From Methylibium rhizosphaerae (GTDB taxonomy: Bacteria > Pseudomonadota > Gammaproteobacteria > Burkholderiales > Burkholderiaceae_C): a stretch of DNA of 64,000 nt. Positions within the stretch are counted from its first letter, which is position 1; each line of letters opens with the position of its first letter. The translations under genes and the position numbers were made by a program. Below are positions 17,975 through 29,294 of this stretch, in pieces. Under the pieces are notes generated by a model, which saw nothing but the letters and a program-made list of their open reading frames with translations, made no database searches and was not told where the DNA came from. The stretch is from the NCBI RefSeq assembly GCF_006386545.1, contig NZ_SWAR01000001.1:186001-250000 (forward strand), in the 5' to 3' direction.

Positions 17975-20344
17975 TCACGGCGTGAAAGTCACGCGCAAGG
18001 TCACGCCCGAGAAGGCGCGGTAGGCGTACAGGCCGATGTAGGTCCAGCCGGTGGCCGGCGTGGCGAAGGTGCAGGTCTCGCTGTTCGTCGAGCTTTCCTT
18101 CGCGCAGTTGTTGCTCGAGGCGGTGGGCTTCACGCCCAGTTGGGTGTACAGGTCCACGTCACCCGAGCCGCCGCTGGTGGAGATGCTCAGGTTGCGGGCC
18201 CCGGCCGGCACGTTCACCTTGTAGTAGCGCCAGCTGCCCCGCGCGCCGGACAGGCTGCTCACCACCGCACCGTTGGCCAGCACCGGGACACCGTCGTCCG
18301 ACACGCTCACCGGCTTGGTGATGCTGCCGGTCTTGCCTTCGTTGTCGGTGACGGTGAGCGTCACGTTGTAGGCGCCGGCGGCCGCGTAGGTGTGCGACGG
18401 GTTGGCGGCGGCGGACGTGTTGCCGTCACCGAAGGTCCAGCTGCGCGCGGTGATGCTGCCGTTGTCGGTGCTGCGATCGGTGAAGCTCACGCTCAGCCCG
18501 CTGGCGCTGAAGTCGAAGGCCGCCACCGGCGCGGTGCCCGCATTCGGGTCGATCGTGATGTAGACCGCGCTGAATGCCCCCCAGTTGTTGCTGGCGTCGC
18601 GGCCGCGCACGAAAACGATGTGCTTGCCCGCGGACCAGCCGGTGGTGTTGATGCTGGCAGTGACCCCTTCGCTGCCGGCATTGAAGGCGCCGTCGGCCGC
18701 CGACATCGGCACCGGCGTCGCGCCGGCCACCCAGGGAGGGTTGTCCACGTAGTACTCGGCGCCCGCGATGTTCTGCGTGGGCTCGGTGCCGTTGCTGTTG
18801 TTGTAGCGGGTGTCGTTCACCGTGGCCGAAAGCGTGACGAGTGTGCCCGCAGGTACGCCGGTGGCCGCATTGCCGCTCACCGCCAGGTTGTAGGCGTCGG
18901 GCCCGGCCGGCGTGACATAGGGCGTGCGCACCACCTTGGCGGCATAGATGAGCGCGGGCATGTTGCCCGGCAGCAGCGTGTTGTTGTAGTAGCTGCACTG
19001 CTCGAAGAACGCGGTGCCCAGCTCGAAGGTGAACGCCGCCACGCCGAGCTCGCCATAACTCGGGCCGTCGCTGGTGCCGTCGGTTTCATAGAGGTCGAGC
19101 GAACGCTGCGGCGTGTGGCCGTTCCAGTAGGCGAACTTGCGACCCAGCGTGGCGAGTTGCGTGTCGTTGCCGGCCACCGAACCGGCGGTGCCCCAGGGCC
19201 ACAGCAGCAGGCGGCCGTGGCTGTGGATGTCGAGGTGGATGCCGCTGGTGTCCGAAGGCGCCGGGTCGGTGCGGTTCGGGCCGCGGCGGTCGGGCCAGAG
19301 GCTGCGGATGTAGGCCTCGACGGCACGGGTTTCAGGCTCCGATGACGCGCTCGGCCCGCGGTAGGTTTCGTTGCAGGCATTGCCGCTCGAACCCGAACCG
19401 CCGGTGGAATTCCAGCCGAAGGTGAAGTTGCGGTTCAGGTCGGCGCCGCGGCTGTTGCTGTTGGCGCCGCAGTAGTTGCGGTTGGTGTTCTTGCGCCACA
19501 ACAGGCCTGTCTCGGCCTTCTTGCGGCCGTCGGGGTTGGTCACCAGCAGCAGGTGCACTTCATGGTGATCGAGGATCCAGGTCAGGTCGGCATCGACGCC
19601 GTGGCCGTTGACGAGCCGGCGCGCGAACTCCAGCACCAGCGGCGTGGTCGTGTATTCACGCGCATGGATGCCGGCATTGACGAACAGCTTGGGTTTGCTG
19701 CCGCCGATGGCCGAGTTGGTGAGCTTGAGCACGCGCAGGTCATAGCCGCCCAGCCCTTGGGTCTTTTCCCAGGAGTCGCCCACGTCGATCCAGGACGCCA
19801 GCGTGGGCCGCACGGCAATCAGCGCGTCGGCCTCCGCGAAAACCTCCTCCACCAGCGGGTAGCAGGCGTAGCCGGGGATGCCGGTAAACGCCTGTGCAGT
19901 GACCGACGGCGAGGCACTCGTGGTGCCCTGCAGCCGGGCAAGCGCAGCGCGCTGCTGCTGCAGCTGCTGGCTTTCCTGGCGGGCCTGTGCGGCCTGCTGC
20001 TGCAGCCACTGGTCGTCGGGCTCCAGACGGAAACCGAGAGCGCGCAACTCCCGCATCTCGTCGGCATTGGCATTGACGATCAGATAGCCGAGCTCGTATT
20101 TCGATTCGAGCGTCTCGAACCGGCTGTGGGCAATGGCGCGGGCCTGCTGCAGGTCGCGGAAGTAGGCGCGCATCACGCTGCGCGCGCCGCTCTCGCGTCC
20201 CTGCACGGCCGCCGCATGCGCCTGCACCGGCTCGGCCATCCAGGCCGGCGGGCAGAACGCTGCGAGCGCGGCTGCCGCCATGACGAGGCGGCGCGCCAGC
20301 AGGCTGCGCAGCGGGACCCGGGAACAACTGCTGTTCAAGGACAT
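17975..20344 (-). CDS. Secreted M14 zinc carboxypeptidase with PKD and PPC domains
   Basis: Extracellular metallocarboxypeptidase of family M14. The 789-aa precursor has a signal peptide (about residues 1-43), a Gln-rich helical propeptide-like region (about 50-150), and the catalytic domain from about 155. Zinc ligands are H227 and E230 in GIHARE and H374 in IHSHG. ADLNRNF carries the substrate-binding Arg, and E441 in FTFELG is the catalytic base. A PKD domain (about 650-710, WTFGDGNTS) and a C-terminal pre-peptidase PPC domain (about 710-789) follow. These suggest secretion and C-terminal trimming, as in similar exoproteases. The start ATG at 20344 has AAGGAGAG upstream. Confidence 0.92.
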   Translation of the reverse strand: MSLNSSCSRVPLRSLLARRLVMAAAALAAFCPPAWMAEPVQAHAAAVQGRESGARSVMRAYFRDLQQARAIAHSRFETLESKYELGYLIVNANADEMRELRALGFRLEPDDQWLQQQAAQARQESQQLQQQRAALARLQGTTSASPSVTAQAFTGIPGYACYPLVEEVFAEADALIAVRPTLASWIDVGDSWEKTQGLGGYDLRVLKLTNSAIGGSKPKLFVNAGIHAREYTTTPLVLEFARRLVNGHGVDADLTWILDHHEVHLLLVTNPDGRKKAETGLLWRKNTNRNYCGANSNSRGADLNRNFTFGWNSTGGSGSSGNACNETYRGPSASSEPETRAVEAYIRSLWPDRRGPNRTDPAPSDTSGIHLDIHSHGRLLLWPWGTAGSVAGNDTQLATLGRKFAYWNGHTPQRSLDLYETDGTSDGPSYGELGVAAFTFELGTAFFEQCSYYNNTLLPGNMPALIYAAKVVRTPYVTPAGPDAYNLAVSGNAATGVPAGTLVTLSATVNDTRYNNSNGTEPTQNIAGAEYYVDNPPWVAGATPVPMSAADGAFNAGSEGVTASINTTGWSAGKHIVFVRGRDASNNWGAFSAVYITIDPNAGTAPVAAFDFSASGLSVSFTDRSTDNGSITARSWTFGDGNTSAAANPSHTYAAAGAYNVTLTVTDNEGKTGSITKPVSVSDDGVPVLANGAVVSSLSGARGSWRYYKVNVPAGARNLSISTSGGSGDVDLYTQLGVKPTASSNNCAKESSTNSETCTFATPATGWTYIGLYAYRAFSGVTLRVTFTP

Positions 20345-20450
20345 CTTGTTCTCTCCTTGGTACTTCGTTGTGGACGGCCCTGGGTAGGGCCGGCTTCGTG
20401 CCGGCGCGGGTAAGGCCGCCGGGCACGCTCTCGCCGGAGCGCGGGAAGGA

Positions 20451-20906
20451 TCACTCCCCCGTGTAGCTCCAGGCGACGAGTTCGAGGCGGTCGTTCCGGG
20501 GGTCGAAGCGCAGCGCCAGGCCGTCCCGGGTGCCCCGCCAGCGGTACCAGAGCCACAGCGCATCGGGCGCGGGCGTCTCGCGCAGTTCGGAAGGCAGCAG
20601 GCGAGGCGCCGGTTCGCCGGCACGCCATTGCGCGTCAGGCTCGCCCAGCAGCGAGACGACCTGTGCGCGGGTGGTGTGCGGCCGCGCTGCGAGGCCCTGC
20701 CGCAGCGACTCCATCACCTCGTGCTTGCGCCCGCCCCAGCGGTCGACGGCTTCGTTGCGCGAGGCGCCGTCGAAGTGGCCACGTTGCGTCTGGAGCTGGC
20801 GGTATTCGGCACCCAGCGCCTGCAGGCGCTGGTCGAACGCCGGCACATCGGCCGCCGACGCGGCGACCGCCATGACTGCAACGGCAACGTCAATGACTGG
20901 ACGCAT
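20451..20906 (-). CDS. Small exported protein of unknown function
   Basis: A 151-aa protein starting MRPVIDVAVAVMAVAASAAD, a likely signal peptide with cleavage near residue 20. The mature part is helical and charged. A stretch TRAQVVSLLGEPDAQW resembles the SmpA/OmlA-type motif in which a regulatory helix precedes LLGEPD. Aromatic residues cluster at the C terminus (ALWLWYRWRG, LELVAWSYTG). I do not recognise the family with confidence. The start at 20906 has GGGAG at good spacing. It lies 106 bases upstream of the M14 peptidase on the same strand and may be co-transcribed with it. Confidence 0.6.
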   Translation of the reverse strand: MRPVIDVAVAVMAVAASAADVPAFDQRLQALGAEYRQLQTQRGHFDGASRNEAVDRWGGRKHEVMESLRQGLAARPHTTRAQVVSLLGEPDAQWRAGEPAPRLLPSELRETPAPDALWLWYRWRGTRDGLALRFDPRNDRLELVAWSYTGE

Positions 20907-20988
20907 TGCAACTCCCTGGCTGATGTAGCGCCCCGTCTGCGGCGGGGTGCCGCAGTGTCGGAAAGGGAACCGCCATGCGCAAGTGCAA

Positions 20989-21028
20989 GACCCCACTGGA
21001 ACGCAGGAAGCTGTGCGCCAGTGGGGTC
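20989..21028 (-). terminator. Hairpin downstream of rnr, candidate terminator
   Basis: Eleven perfectly paired bases (GACCCCACTGG / CCAGTGGGGTC) around an 18-base loop, starting 34 bases after the rnr stop. The following minus-strand sequence (TTGCACTT) is only weakly T-rich, so termination would be partial or need Rho. Confidence 0.45.
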
Positions 21029-21062
21029 GTGGGTGCTGACAACCAGGAGTGGGGTACGCCGA

Positions 21063-23300
21063 TCAGCCGCGCCGCGTGCGCTTTCCCTTGCGCTCGGCGC
21101 GCACCTCCTGCGCCCGCCGGGCCGCGGCGACCTTGTCGGGCTGCACTGCGGAAGCGCGACCCTTCGGTGCGGCAGGGGTTGCCCCCTTCTTGGCCCTGGC
21201 CCCCTTCTTGACCGCGCGGTCGGCTTCCTGCAGACCCTTGAGGGTCTCGACCGCCGAGGTGGACTTGCCGTCGGCGGCGCGATGACCTCTCGGGGCGATG
21301 CCGTCGCGCACCAGGCGGAAGTCGATCTTGCGTCCGTCGAGGTCGACCCGGCTCACCTGCACGCGCACGCGCGCGCCGGTGGCATACCGCACGCCGGTGC
21401 GCTCGCCGCGCAGCTCCTGGCGCGCCTCGTCGAAGCGGAAGTATTCGCCGCCCAGTTCGGTGATGTGCACCAGGCCTTCGACATACAGCTCGTCGAGCTG
21501 CACGAACAGGCCGAAGGTGGTGACTGCGCTGACGGTGCCGCCGTATTCCTCGCCCAGGTGCTCGCGCATGTACTTGCACTTGAGCCAGGCCTCGACATCG
21601 CGCGACGCCTCGTCGGCGCGCCGCTCGTTGGCGCTGCAATGCGCGCCAGCGCCTTCCCAGGCCTCGGCCTCCTCGCGGGAAGCCTGGGCTGCCTTGCCGC
21701 CGCGCGCAGGCTTGGGCGGCTCGGCCGTCTGTGCAAGGTGCAGGTGATACCGCTTGCCGGCCAGGATGGCCTTGATGACCCGATGCACCAGCAGGTCCGG
21801 GTAGCGCCGGATCGGGCTGGTGAAGTGGGTGTAGGCCTCGTAGGCCAGCCCGAAGTGCCCGCTGTTGGCCGGCGTGTAGATCGCCTGCTGCATGGAGCGC
21901 AGCAGCATGGTGTGTATCTGCTGCGCGTCCGGGCGGTCCTTGGTGGCCGCCGCGATGGCCTGGAACTCTGCCGGCTTCGGCTCGTCGCTGATCGACAAGC
22001 CCAGGCCGAGCGAGCGCAGGTAGTTCTGCAGGATGGTCTTCTTTTCGGGCGTGGGGCCTTCGTGCACCCGGTACAGCGCCGCTTGCTTCGCATGCGCGAT
22101 GAATTCCGCCGAGCAGACGTTGGCCGCCAGCATTGCTTCTTCGATCAGCCGGTGGGCGTCGTTGCGCACGTGCGGGACGATCTTCTCGATGCGGCCGTTC
22201 TCGTCGCAGACGATCTTCGTCTCGGTGGTCTCGAAGTCGACCGCGCCGCGCGCGTTGCGTGCCTTCAGCAAGGCGCGGAACACCTCGTGCAGGTGCAGCA
22301 GGTGCGGCACCAGTTCAGCCCGGCGCTGCGCCTCGGGCCCGCGCGTGTTGGCCAGGATGGCGGCCACCTCGGTGTAGGTGAAGCGCGCATGCGAGCAGAT
22401 GACGGCCGGGTAGAACTGGTAGGCGTGGATCTCGCCGCCTTCGTTGATGAGCATGTCGCACACCATCGACAGGCGGTCTTCGTACGGGTTGAGCGAACAC
22501 AGGCCGTTCGAGAGCTTCTCCGGCAGCATGGGGATCACGCGGCGCGGGAAGTACACCGAAGTGGCGCGCTCGTAGGCATCGTCGTCCAGCGGCTCGCCGG
22601 GCTTCACGTAGTGGCTCACGTCGGCAATCGCCACCACCAGACGCCAGCCGTTGGGTGCCTTGCCTCGTCCGCCCACCCGGGCCGGCTCGCAATACACCGC
22701 GTCGTCGAAGTCGCGCGCATCCTCGCCGTCGATGGTGACCAGCGGCACGTCGGTGAGGTCGATGCGCTGCTTGCGGTCGGCCGCCCTGATCTTGTCGGGC
22801 AGCTTGGCGGTCTGCGCCATCGTCTCCGGCGAGAAGCGATGCGGTACCTCGTACTTGCGCACCGCGATCTCGATCTCCATGCCGGGGTCGTCGATCTCGC
22901 CCAGCACTTCGGTCACGCGGCCCACCGGCTGCGAATACAGCGACGGCGGCTCGGTCAGCTCCACCGCCACCACCTGCCCCACCTCGGCATCGGCCGTGGC
23001 GTTCTTGGGAATGAGGATGTCCTGCCCGTAGCGGTTGTCCTCGGGCGCCACCAGCCACACGCCCGCCTCATGCAGCAGGCGGCCGATGATGGGCGACTTG
23101 CGGCGCTCGAGGATCTCGAGCACCCGGCCTTCGGGCCGGCCCTTGCGGTCGTAGCGAATGATGCGCACCCGCACGCGGTCGCGGTGCAGCACCGCACGCA
23201 TCTCCTGCGGCGAAAGGTAGACGTCGGCTTCGGCGTCGTCGCGCTGCACGAAGCCGTGTCCGTCGCGGTGGCCTTGCACCGTGCCGTCGACTTCGCTCAT
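21063..23300 (-). CDS. rnr: Exoribonuclease RNase R
   Basis: Processive 3'-5' exoribonuclease that degrades structured RNA, and a partner of trans-translation. The 745-aa product has cold-shock domains first (HRDGHGFVQRDDAEADVYLS), then the RNB catalytic domain with the metal-binding DGEDARDFDDAVYC, then SPIRRYPDLLVHR, an S1 domain (GTVSAVTTFGLFVQLDELYV) and a basic Lys/Arg/Ala tail. ATG at 23300 (MSEVDGTVQG) was chosen; longer in-frame versions would run into the divergent tRNA gene. With this start the N-terminal helix-turn-helix seen in E. coli RNase R is missing. Confidence 0.94.
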   Translation of the reverse strand: MSEVDGTVQGHRDGHGFVQRDDAEADVYLSPQEMRAVLHRDRVRVRIIRYDRKGRPEGRVLEILERRKSPIIGRLLHEAGVWLVAPEDNRYGQDILIPKNATADAEVGQVVAVELTEPPSLYSQPVGRVTEVLGEIDDPGMEIEIAVRKYEVPHRFSPETMAQTAKLPDKIRAADRKQRIDLTDVPLVTIDGEDARDFDDAVYCEPARVGGRGKAPNGWRLVVAIADVSHYVKPGEPLDDDAYERATSVYFPRRVIPMLPEKLSNGLCSLNPYEDRLSMVCDMLINEGGEIHAYQFYPAVICSHARFTYTEVAAILANTRGPEAQRRAELVPHLLHLHEVFRALLKARNARGAVDFETTETKIVCDENGRIEKIVPHVRNDAHRLIEEAMLAANVCSAEFIAHAKQAALYRVHEGPTPEKKTILQNYLRSLGLGLSISDEPKPAEFQAIAAATKDRPDAQQIHTMLLRSMQQAIYTPANSGHFGLAYEAYTHFTSPIRRYPDLLVHRVIKAILAGKRYHLHLAQTAEPPKPARGGKAAQASREEAEAWEGAGAHCSANERRADEASRDVEAWLKCKYMREHLGEEYGGTVSAVTTFGLFVQLDELYVEGLVHITELGGEYFRFDEARQELRGERTGVRYATGARVRVQVSRVDLDGRKIDFRLVRDGIAPRGHRAADGKSTSAVETLKGLQEADRAVKKGARAKKGATPAAPKGRASAVQPDKVAAARRAQEVRAERKGKRTRRG

Positions 23301-23326
23301 CAATGCTGCCCCGATCAACGAGACAG

Positions 23327-23356
23327 TTGCTTTGTTTTCGTTTTTGATGCTAGAAT
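23327..23356 (+). promoter_or_regulatory. Promoter of the tRNA-Leu gene
   Basis: TTGCTT (-35, 23327-23332), an 18-base spacer and TAGAAT (-10, 23351-23356) lie so that transcription would start about 10 bases before the mature tRNA 5' end. The spacer is T-rich in an otherwise GC-rich window. Confidence 0.65.
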
Positions 23357-23373
23357 CTCCGTCTTCAGTACCT

Positions 23374-23458
<85 letters not shown>

Positions 23459-23467
23459 AACAACACC

Positions 23468-23498
23468 AAAGGCCTGCACCCGCAGGCCTTTGCTTTTG
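23468..23498 (+). terminator. First terminator after tRNA-Leu
   Basis: The stem AAAGGCCTGC / GCAGGCCTTT with loop ACCC, followed by GCTTTTG, starts 10 bases after the tRNA CCA. It is a typical intrinsic terminator for the plus-strand tRNA transcript. Confidence 0.82.
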
Positions 23499-23538
23499 AT
23501 CTTAGTCTCTTGCCCTGCCCTCATGGCAAGGCTGGTTT

Positions 23539-23576
23539 CAAGGGCCAGTGCATCGCACTGGCCCTTTTGCTTTTGT
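23539..23576 (+). terminator. Second terminator in tandem after tRNA-Leu
   Basis: The stem AAGGGCCAGTGC / GCACTGGCCCTT with loop ATC is followed by TTGCTTTTGTC, almost the same tail as the first terminator. The T-rich side lies on the plus strand, so it is oriented to stop the tRNA transcript. On the minus strand it follows the phosphoribosyltransferase gene but lacks a T tract there. Confidence 0.75.
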
Positions 23577-23595
23577 CTTGCTGCGTCGTCGACGT

Positions 23596-24117
23596 TCAAA
23601 CCGAGAACTTCTTCGCCAGCCCCTCGGGCCGCAGCGTGTCGTACTCTTCGAACGGCTGGTGGATCCACGGGCTCGTCGGCAGCATCTCGACGTAATAGTC
23701 CGGCGTATAGGTCGACACGCCCTTGACCCAGATGACCGCTGAGCGCAGCTCCATGATCGAGGGCATGCCGCGCAACCGATCCACCACCGCACGCAGCGTC
23801 ACGCCGGAGTCCGCCAGGTCGTCGACCAGCAGCACGCGGCCGGCGAGTTCGCCCTTGGGCATGGTGATGTACTTCGCCATGTCGAGCCGGCCCTGGATGG
23901 TGCCGGCCTCGGCCCGGTAGGAGCTGGTCGACATGATGGCCAGCGGCTTGTCGAACACGCGAGACAACACGTCGCCCGGTCGCATGCCGCCGCGCGCAAG
24001 GCACAGGATCTGATCGAACTCCCAGCCGGAGTTGTGGACCTTGAGCGCCAGGCGCTCGGTGAGCATGTGGTACTCGTCCCACGACACGTAGAGGTGCTTG
24101 CCGTCATCGGTGAGCAT
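23596..24117 (-). CDS. Phosphoribosyltransferase (purine-salvage type)
   Basis: Type I phosphoribosyltransferase, most likely acting on hypoxanthine, xanthine or guanine with PRPP. The 173-aa product has the PRPP-binding loop VLLVDDLADSGVTL (around residue 95) and an upstream ILCLARGGMRPGDVLSR. The start ATG at 24117 is preceded by AAGGAG. It lies 67 bases after purA on the same strand, fitting a purine-nucleotide role. Substrate choice among purine bases cannot be read from the sequence. Its 3' end faces the tandem tRNA terminators. Confidence 0.87.
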   Translation of the reverse strand: MLTDDGKHLYVSWDEYHMLTERLALKVHNSGWEFDQILCLARGGMRPGDVLSRVFDKPLAIMSTSSYRAEAGTIQGRLDMAKYITMPKGELAGRVLLVDDLADSGVTLRAVVDRLRGMPSIMELRSAVIWVKGVSTYTPDYYVEMLPTSPWIHQPFEEYDTLRPEGLAKKFSV

Positions 24118-24184
24118 GAAATGGTGCTCCTTGGTACTGCGTTCGTTCGGTAGGTGATGGTGGCGAATGCGCCGGCCGCCAGGC

Positions 24185-26742
<2,558 letters not shown>

Positions 26743-26768
26743 AAAAAGCACCGGGGATTAAAGCCGGA

Positions 26769-26774
26769 ATTGTA
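26769..26774 (-). promoter_or_regulatory. Candidate -10 box (TACAAT) upstream of hisZ
   Basis: GTACAAT on the minus strand lies 27 bases before the hisZ start, inside the gap from the DUF2065 gene. No good -35 is seen at 16-18 bases. It could give hisZ-purA transcription independent of the hfq-hfl genes. Confidence 0.35.
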
Positions 26775-26817
26775 CCGGCGGGGGCGCCGGCATCGACCGC
26801 GCGTTACGCGGGATGCG

Positions 26818-27006
26818 TCACGCGCTGAACCAGGCCAGCAGCACCAGTCCGACGACCATGCTGCTGAGCCCCAGGAAGCGGATCTGGCCGTCGGTCATGC
26901 GTGTGGCCTGCTCGAACACCCGACGCCAGCCGCGCGGACTGAGGAAGGGCAGGATCCCCTCGATCACCAGCATCAGCGCCAGTGCGCTGAACAGCACATC
27001 CCACAT
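26818..27006 (-). CDS. Small membrane protein of the DUF2065/YjeT family
   Basis: A 62-aa protein with two hydrophobic segments (about residues 4-24 and 43-60) separated by a charged loop, RGWRRVFEQATRMTDGQIR. The pattern and the position after hflC match the DUF2065 (YjeT) family seen next to hflKC and purA in many proteobacteria. The function is unknown; proximity suggests some link to the HflKC membrane complex. It starts with ATG at 27006. Confidence 0.85.
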   Translation of the reverse strand: MWDVLFSALALMLVIEGILPFLSPRGWRRVFEQATRMTDGQIRFLGLSSMVVGLVLLAWFSA

Positions 27007-27027
27007 CGCAGGCCGGACCCGACAGAC

Positions 27028-27915
27028 CTACTTCTTGGCCGAGCCCGGGTTGCCGGCCCCGCGCATCGCCTTGAAGAAGTCGCTACCCGGGTCCACCACC
27101 ATCACGTCGCTCTTGTTGCGGAAGCTCGCGCGGTATGCCTCCAGGCTGCGATAGAACTCCGCGAACTGCGGGTCGCGGCCGAAGGCGTCGGCGTACAGCG
27201 CGGAGGCCTTGGCATCGCCCTCGCCCTTGATCTTCTGCGCGTCACGGTAAGCCTCGGCGATGATCACTTCGCGCTGCTTGTCGGCATCAGCCCGGATCTT
27301 TTCACCTTCGGCATTGCCGGTGGAGCGCAGTTCGTTGGCCACCCGCTTGCGCTCGGATTCCATGCGACGGTAGACGGCATCGGTGATGTTGACCGAGAAG
27401 TCGACCCGCTTGATGCGCACGTCGACCACCTCGATGCCGAAGGACTTGGCGTCGTCGGCCAGCCGGCGCATCACGCCCTGCATCACCTTGTCGCGTTCGG
27501 TGGAGAGCACCGCGCGAACATCGCGCTTGGTGACCTCTTCGTTGAGCGCTGCCTGCACGATCGGGCTCAGGCGGTTTTCGGCGTTGCGCACGTCCACGCC
27601 GTTGTTGCGGATGAACTGCTTCGGGTCGGTGATGCGCCACTTCACCAGCCAGTCGATCACCAGGCTCTTCTTCTCGGCCGTGAACATGGGCCGGGTCTCC
27701 GGGCTGTCGAGGCTTTGCACGCGGCGGTCCAGGAACACGACGTTCTGGAAAGGCGGCGGCAGCTTGAACTTGAGCCCCGGCGTCGTGATGACCTCCTTGA
27801 TCTCGCCGAGCGCGTACACGACGGCGAAGTCCTTCTGATTCACCACGAACAGGGTGGAGGCGGCGAGCATCAGCGCCAGCAGCGCACCCGCGACGATCAT
27901 GCCGATCTTGTTCAT
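27028..27915 (-). CDS. hflC: HflC, SPFH-domain partner of HflK
   Basis: Forms with HflK a large periplasm-exposed cage around FtsH that modulates membrane-protein proteolysis. The 295-aa product has an N-terminal transmembrane anchor (residues 4-25, MIVAGALLALMLAASTLFVV), the SPFH/prohibitin domain (about 25-190) and a C-terminal coiled region rich in K, E and A. It begins 14 bases after the hflK stop. The tail GNPGSAKK is short and flexible. Confidence 0.95.
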   Translation of the reverse strand: MNKIGMIVAGALLALMLAASTLFVVNQKDFAVVYALGEIKEVITTPGLKFKLPPPFQNVVFLDRRVQSLDSPETRPMFTAEKKSLVIDWLVKWRITDPKQFIRNNGVDVRNAENRLSPIVQAALNEEVTKRDVRAVLSTERDKVMQGVMRRLADDAKSFGIEVVDVRIKRVDFSVNITDAVYRRMESERKRVANELRSTGNAEGEKIRADADKQREVIIAEAYRDAQKIKGEGDAKASALYADAFGRDPQFAEFYRSLEAYRASFRNKSDVMVVDPGSDFFKAMRGAGNPGSAKK

Positions 27916-27929
27916 CTTGTTGTCCTCGC

Positions 27930-29294
27930 TCAGCGGCCTTCACGATCGCGGCCGCGCAGGCCGTCACGCGAGCGCACGTCCGAGGTGCTGCTCGTCGAGT
28001 TTTCCGTACTGGATGCAGGCGCACTGGGGGTTACCGTCACGGTGCCGGCTGCGCCGGCCTGCTGAACAAGCTTGTCGAGCGGCAGATACAGCAGGTTGGA
28101 GCCGTTGCGTGAGTCGACCAGCACCTTGCTGACGTTGGAGTAAACCTGCTGCATGGCGTCGATGTAGAGCCGGTCGCGGGTCACGGCAGGTGCCTTCTGG
28201 TACTCGGCAAGCACCGAGCGGAAACGTTGCGCATCGCCTTCCGCCGTGGCAGCCACGCGAGCGCGGTAGCCCTCGGCTTCCTCGCGCAGGCGCGACGCAG
28301 CGCCCTGTGCCTTGGGAATCACGTCGTTGGCATAGGCCTGGCCGTCGTTCTTGAAGCGCTCGCGGTCGGCGCCGGCCTTCACCGCATCGTCGAAGGCGGC
28401 CTGCACCTGCTCGGGCGGCTGCACGCTCTGCACGTTGACATTGGAGATCAGGATGCCGGTCTTGAGGCGGTCGATCTGGGTCTGGATCGACTTGACCAGG
28501 TCGACCGCGATCGCGTCGCGCTGCTCGTACAACACCGAGTCCATGTTGCTGCGGCCGACGATCTCGCGGACCGCCGATTCGGCCGCCAGGACCACTGCCT
28601 CGTCGGGGCTGCGGTTCTCGAACACGTAGTCCTTCACATCCTTCAGGCGGTACTGCACCGTGAAACGGATGTCGACGATGTTTTCGTCCTGGGTGAGCAT
28701 CGAGGAGTCGCGCAGGCCGGTGGCCTGCACCACCGAATTGCGCCCCACCTCCACCGACCGCAGCTGGGTCACGTTGACCACCTCGTGCGCCTGGAAGGGA
28801 TACGGCATGCGCCACTGGAAGCCGGCCTCGGCGACGTGGCTGAAGCGGCCGAACGACGTGACGACCGCCTGTTGGCCTTCCTGCACGATGAAGAAGCCGC
28901 TGCCCAGCCAGATCAGCACCACCACCCCGCCGATCAGGCTCACGCCGATGCCCGCGCTCTTCATGTCGGGAGGGAAGTTGGGGCCGCCGTCTCCACCGTC
29001 GCCCGGGCGCTGCGAACCCCGGCCGCCGAACAGGCCGCTCAGCTTGCGGTTGAAGTCGCGCCACAGCTCATCGAGGTCGGGCGGGCCGTCCTTGCGACCG
29101 TTGTTCAGATGCAGCCCGGGGAGCGCCGCGTTCGCATCGGCCGCGGTGAATTCATGGCGATGGGACGGCCGCAGGCGACGAAGGCGCCAGGCGGCGCGCG
29201 CAGCACCTCCGGCGATCAGCTCAGCGGCCGCAGCTGCCACCGTTTGCCAGCGGCCAGTCGGAAAGGCGTTTGTCTGGAAGGCGCTCTTGTTCAT
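27930..29294 (-). CDS. hflK: HflK, SPFH-domain regulator of FtsH
   Basis: Membrane partner of HflC in the FtsH-HflKC complex. The conserved part starts LNNGRKDGPPDLDELWRDF, followed by a Gly-rich stretch, a transmembrane helix (IGVSLIGGVVVLIWLGSGFF) and the SPFH domain (VQEGQQAVVTSFGRF). The C terminus is Ser/Arg-rich. ATG at 29294 overlaps the hflX stop as ATGA and gives 454 aa, but the first ~60 residues (Ala/Arg-rich) lie outside the usual HflK core. A later non-ATG start near LHLNNGR is possible. Confidence 0.92.
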   Translation of the reverse strand: MNKSAFQTNAFPTGRWQTVAAAAAELIAGGAARAAWRLRRLRPSHRHEFTAADANAALPGLHLNNGRKDGPPDLDELWRDFNRKLSGLFGGRGSQRPGDGGDGGPNFPPDMKSAGIGVSLIGGVVVLIWLGSGFFIVQEGQQAVVTSFGRFSHVAEAGFQWRMPYPFQAHEVVNVTQLRSVEVGRNSVVQATGLRDSSMLTQDENIVDIRFTVQYRLKDVKDYVFENRSPDEAVVLAAESAVREIVGRSNMDSVLYEQRDAIAVDLVKSIQTQIDRLKTGILISNVNVQSVQPPEQVQAAFDDAVKAGADRERFKNDGQAYANDVIPKAQGAASRLREEAEGYRARVAATAEGDAQRFRSVLAEYQKAPAVTRDRLYIDAMQQVYSNVSKVLVDSRNGSNLLYLPLDKLVQQAGAAGTVTVTPSAPASSTENSTSSTSDVRSRDGLRGRDREGR

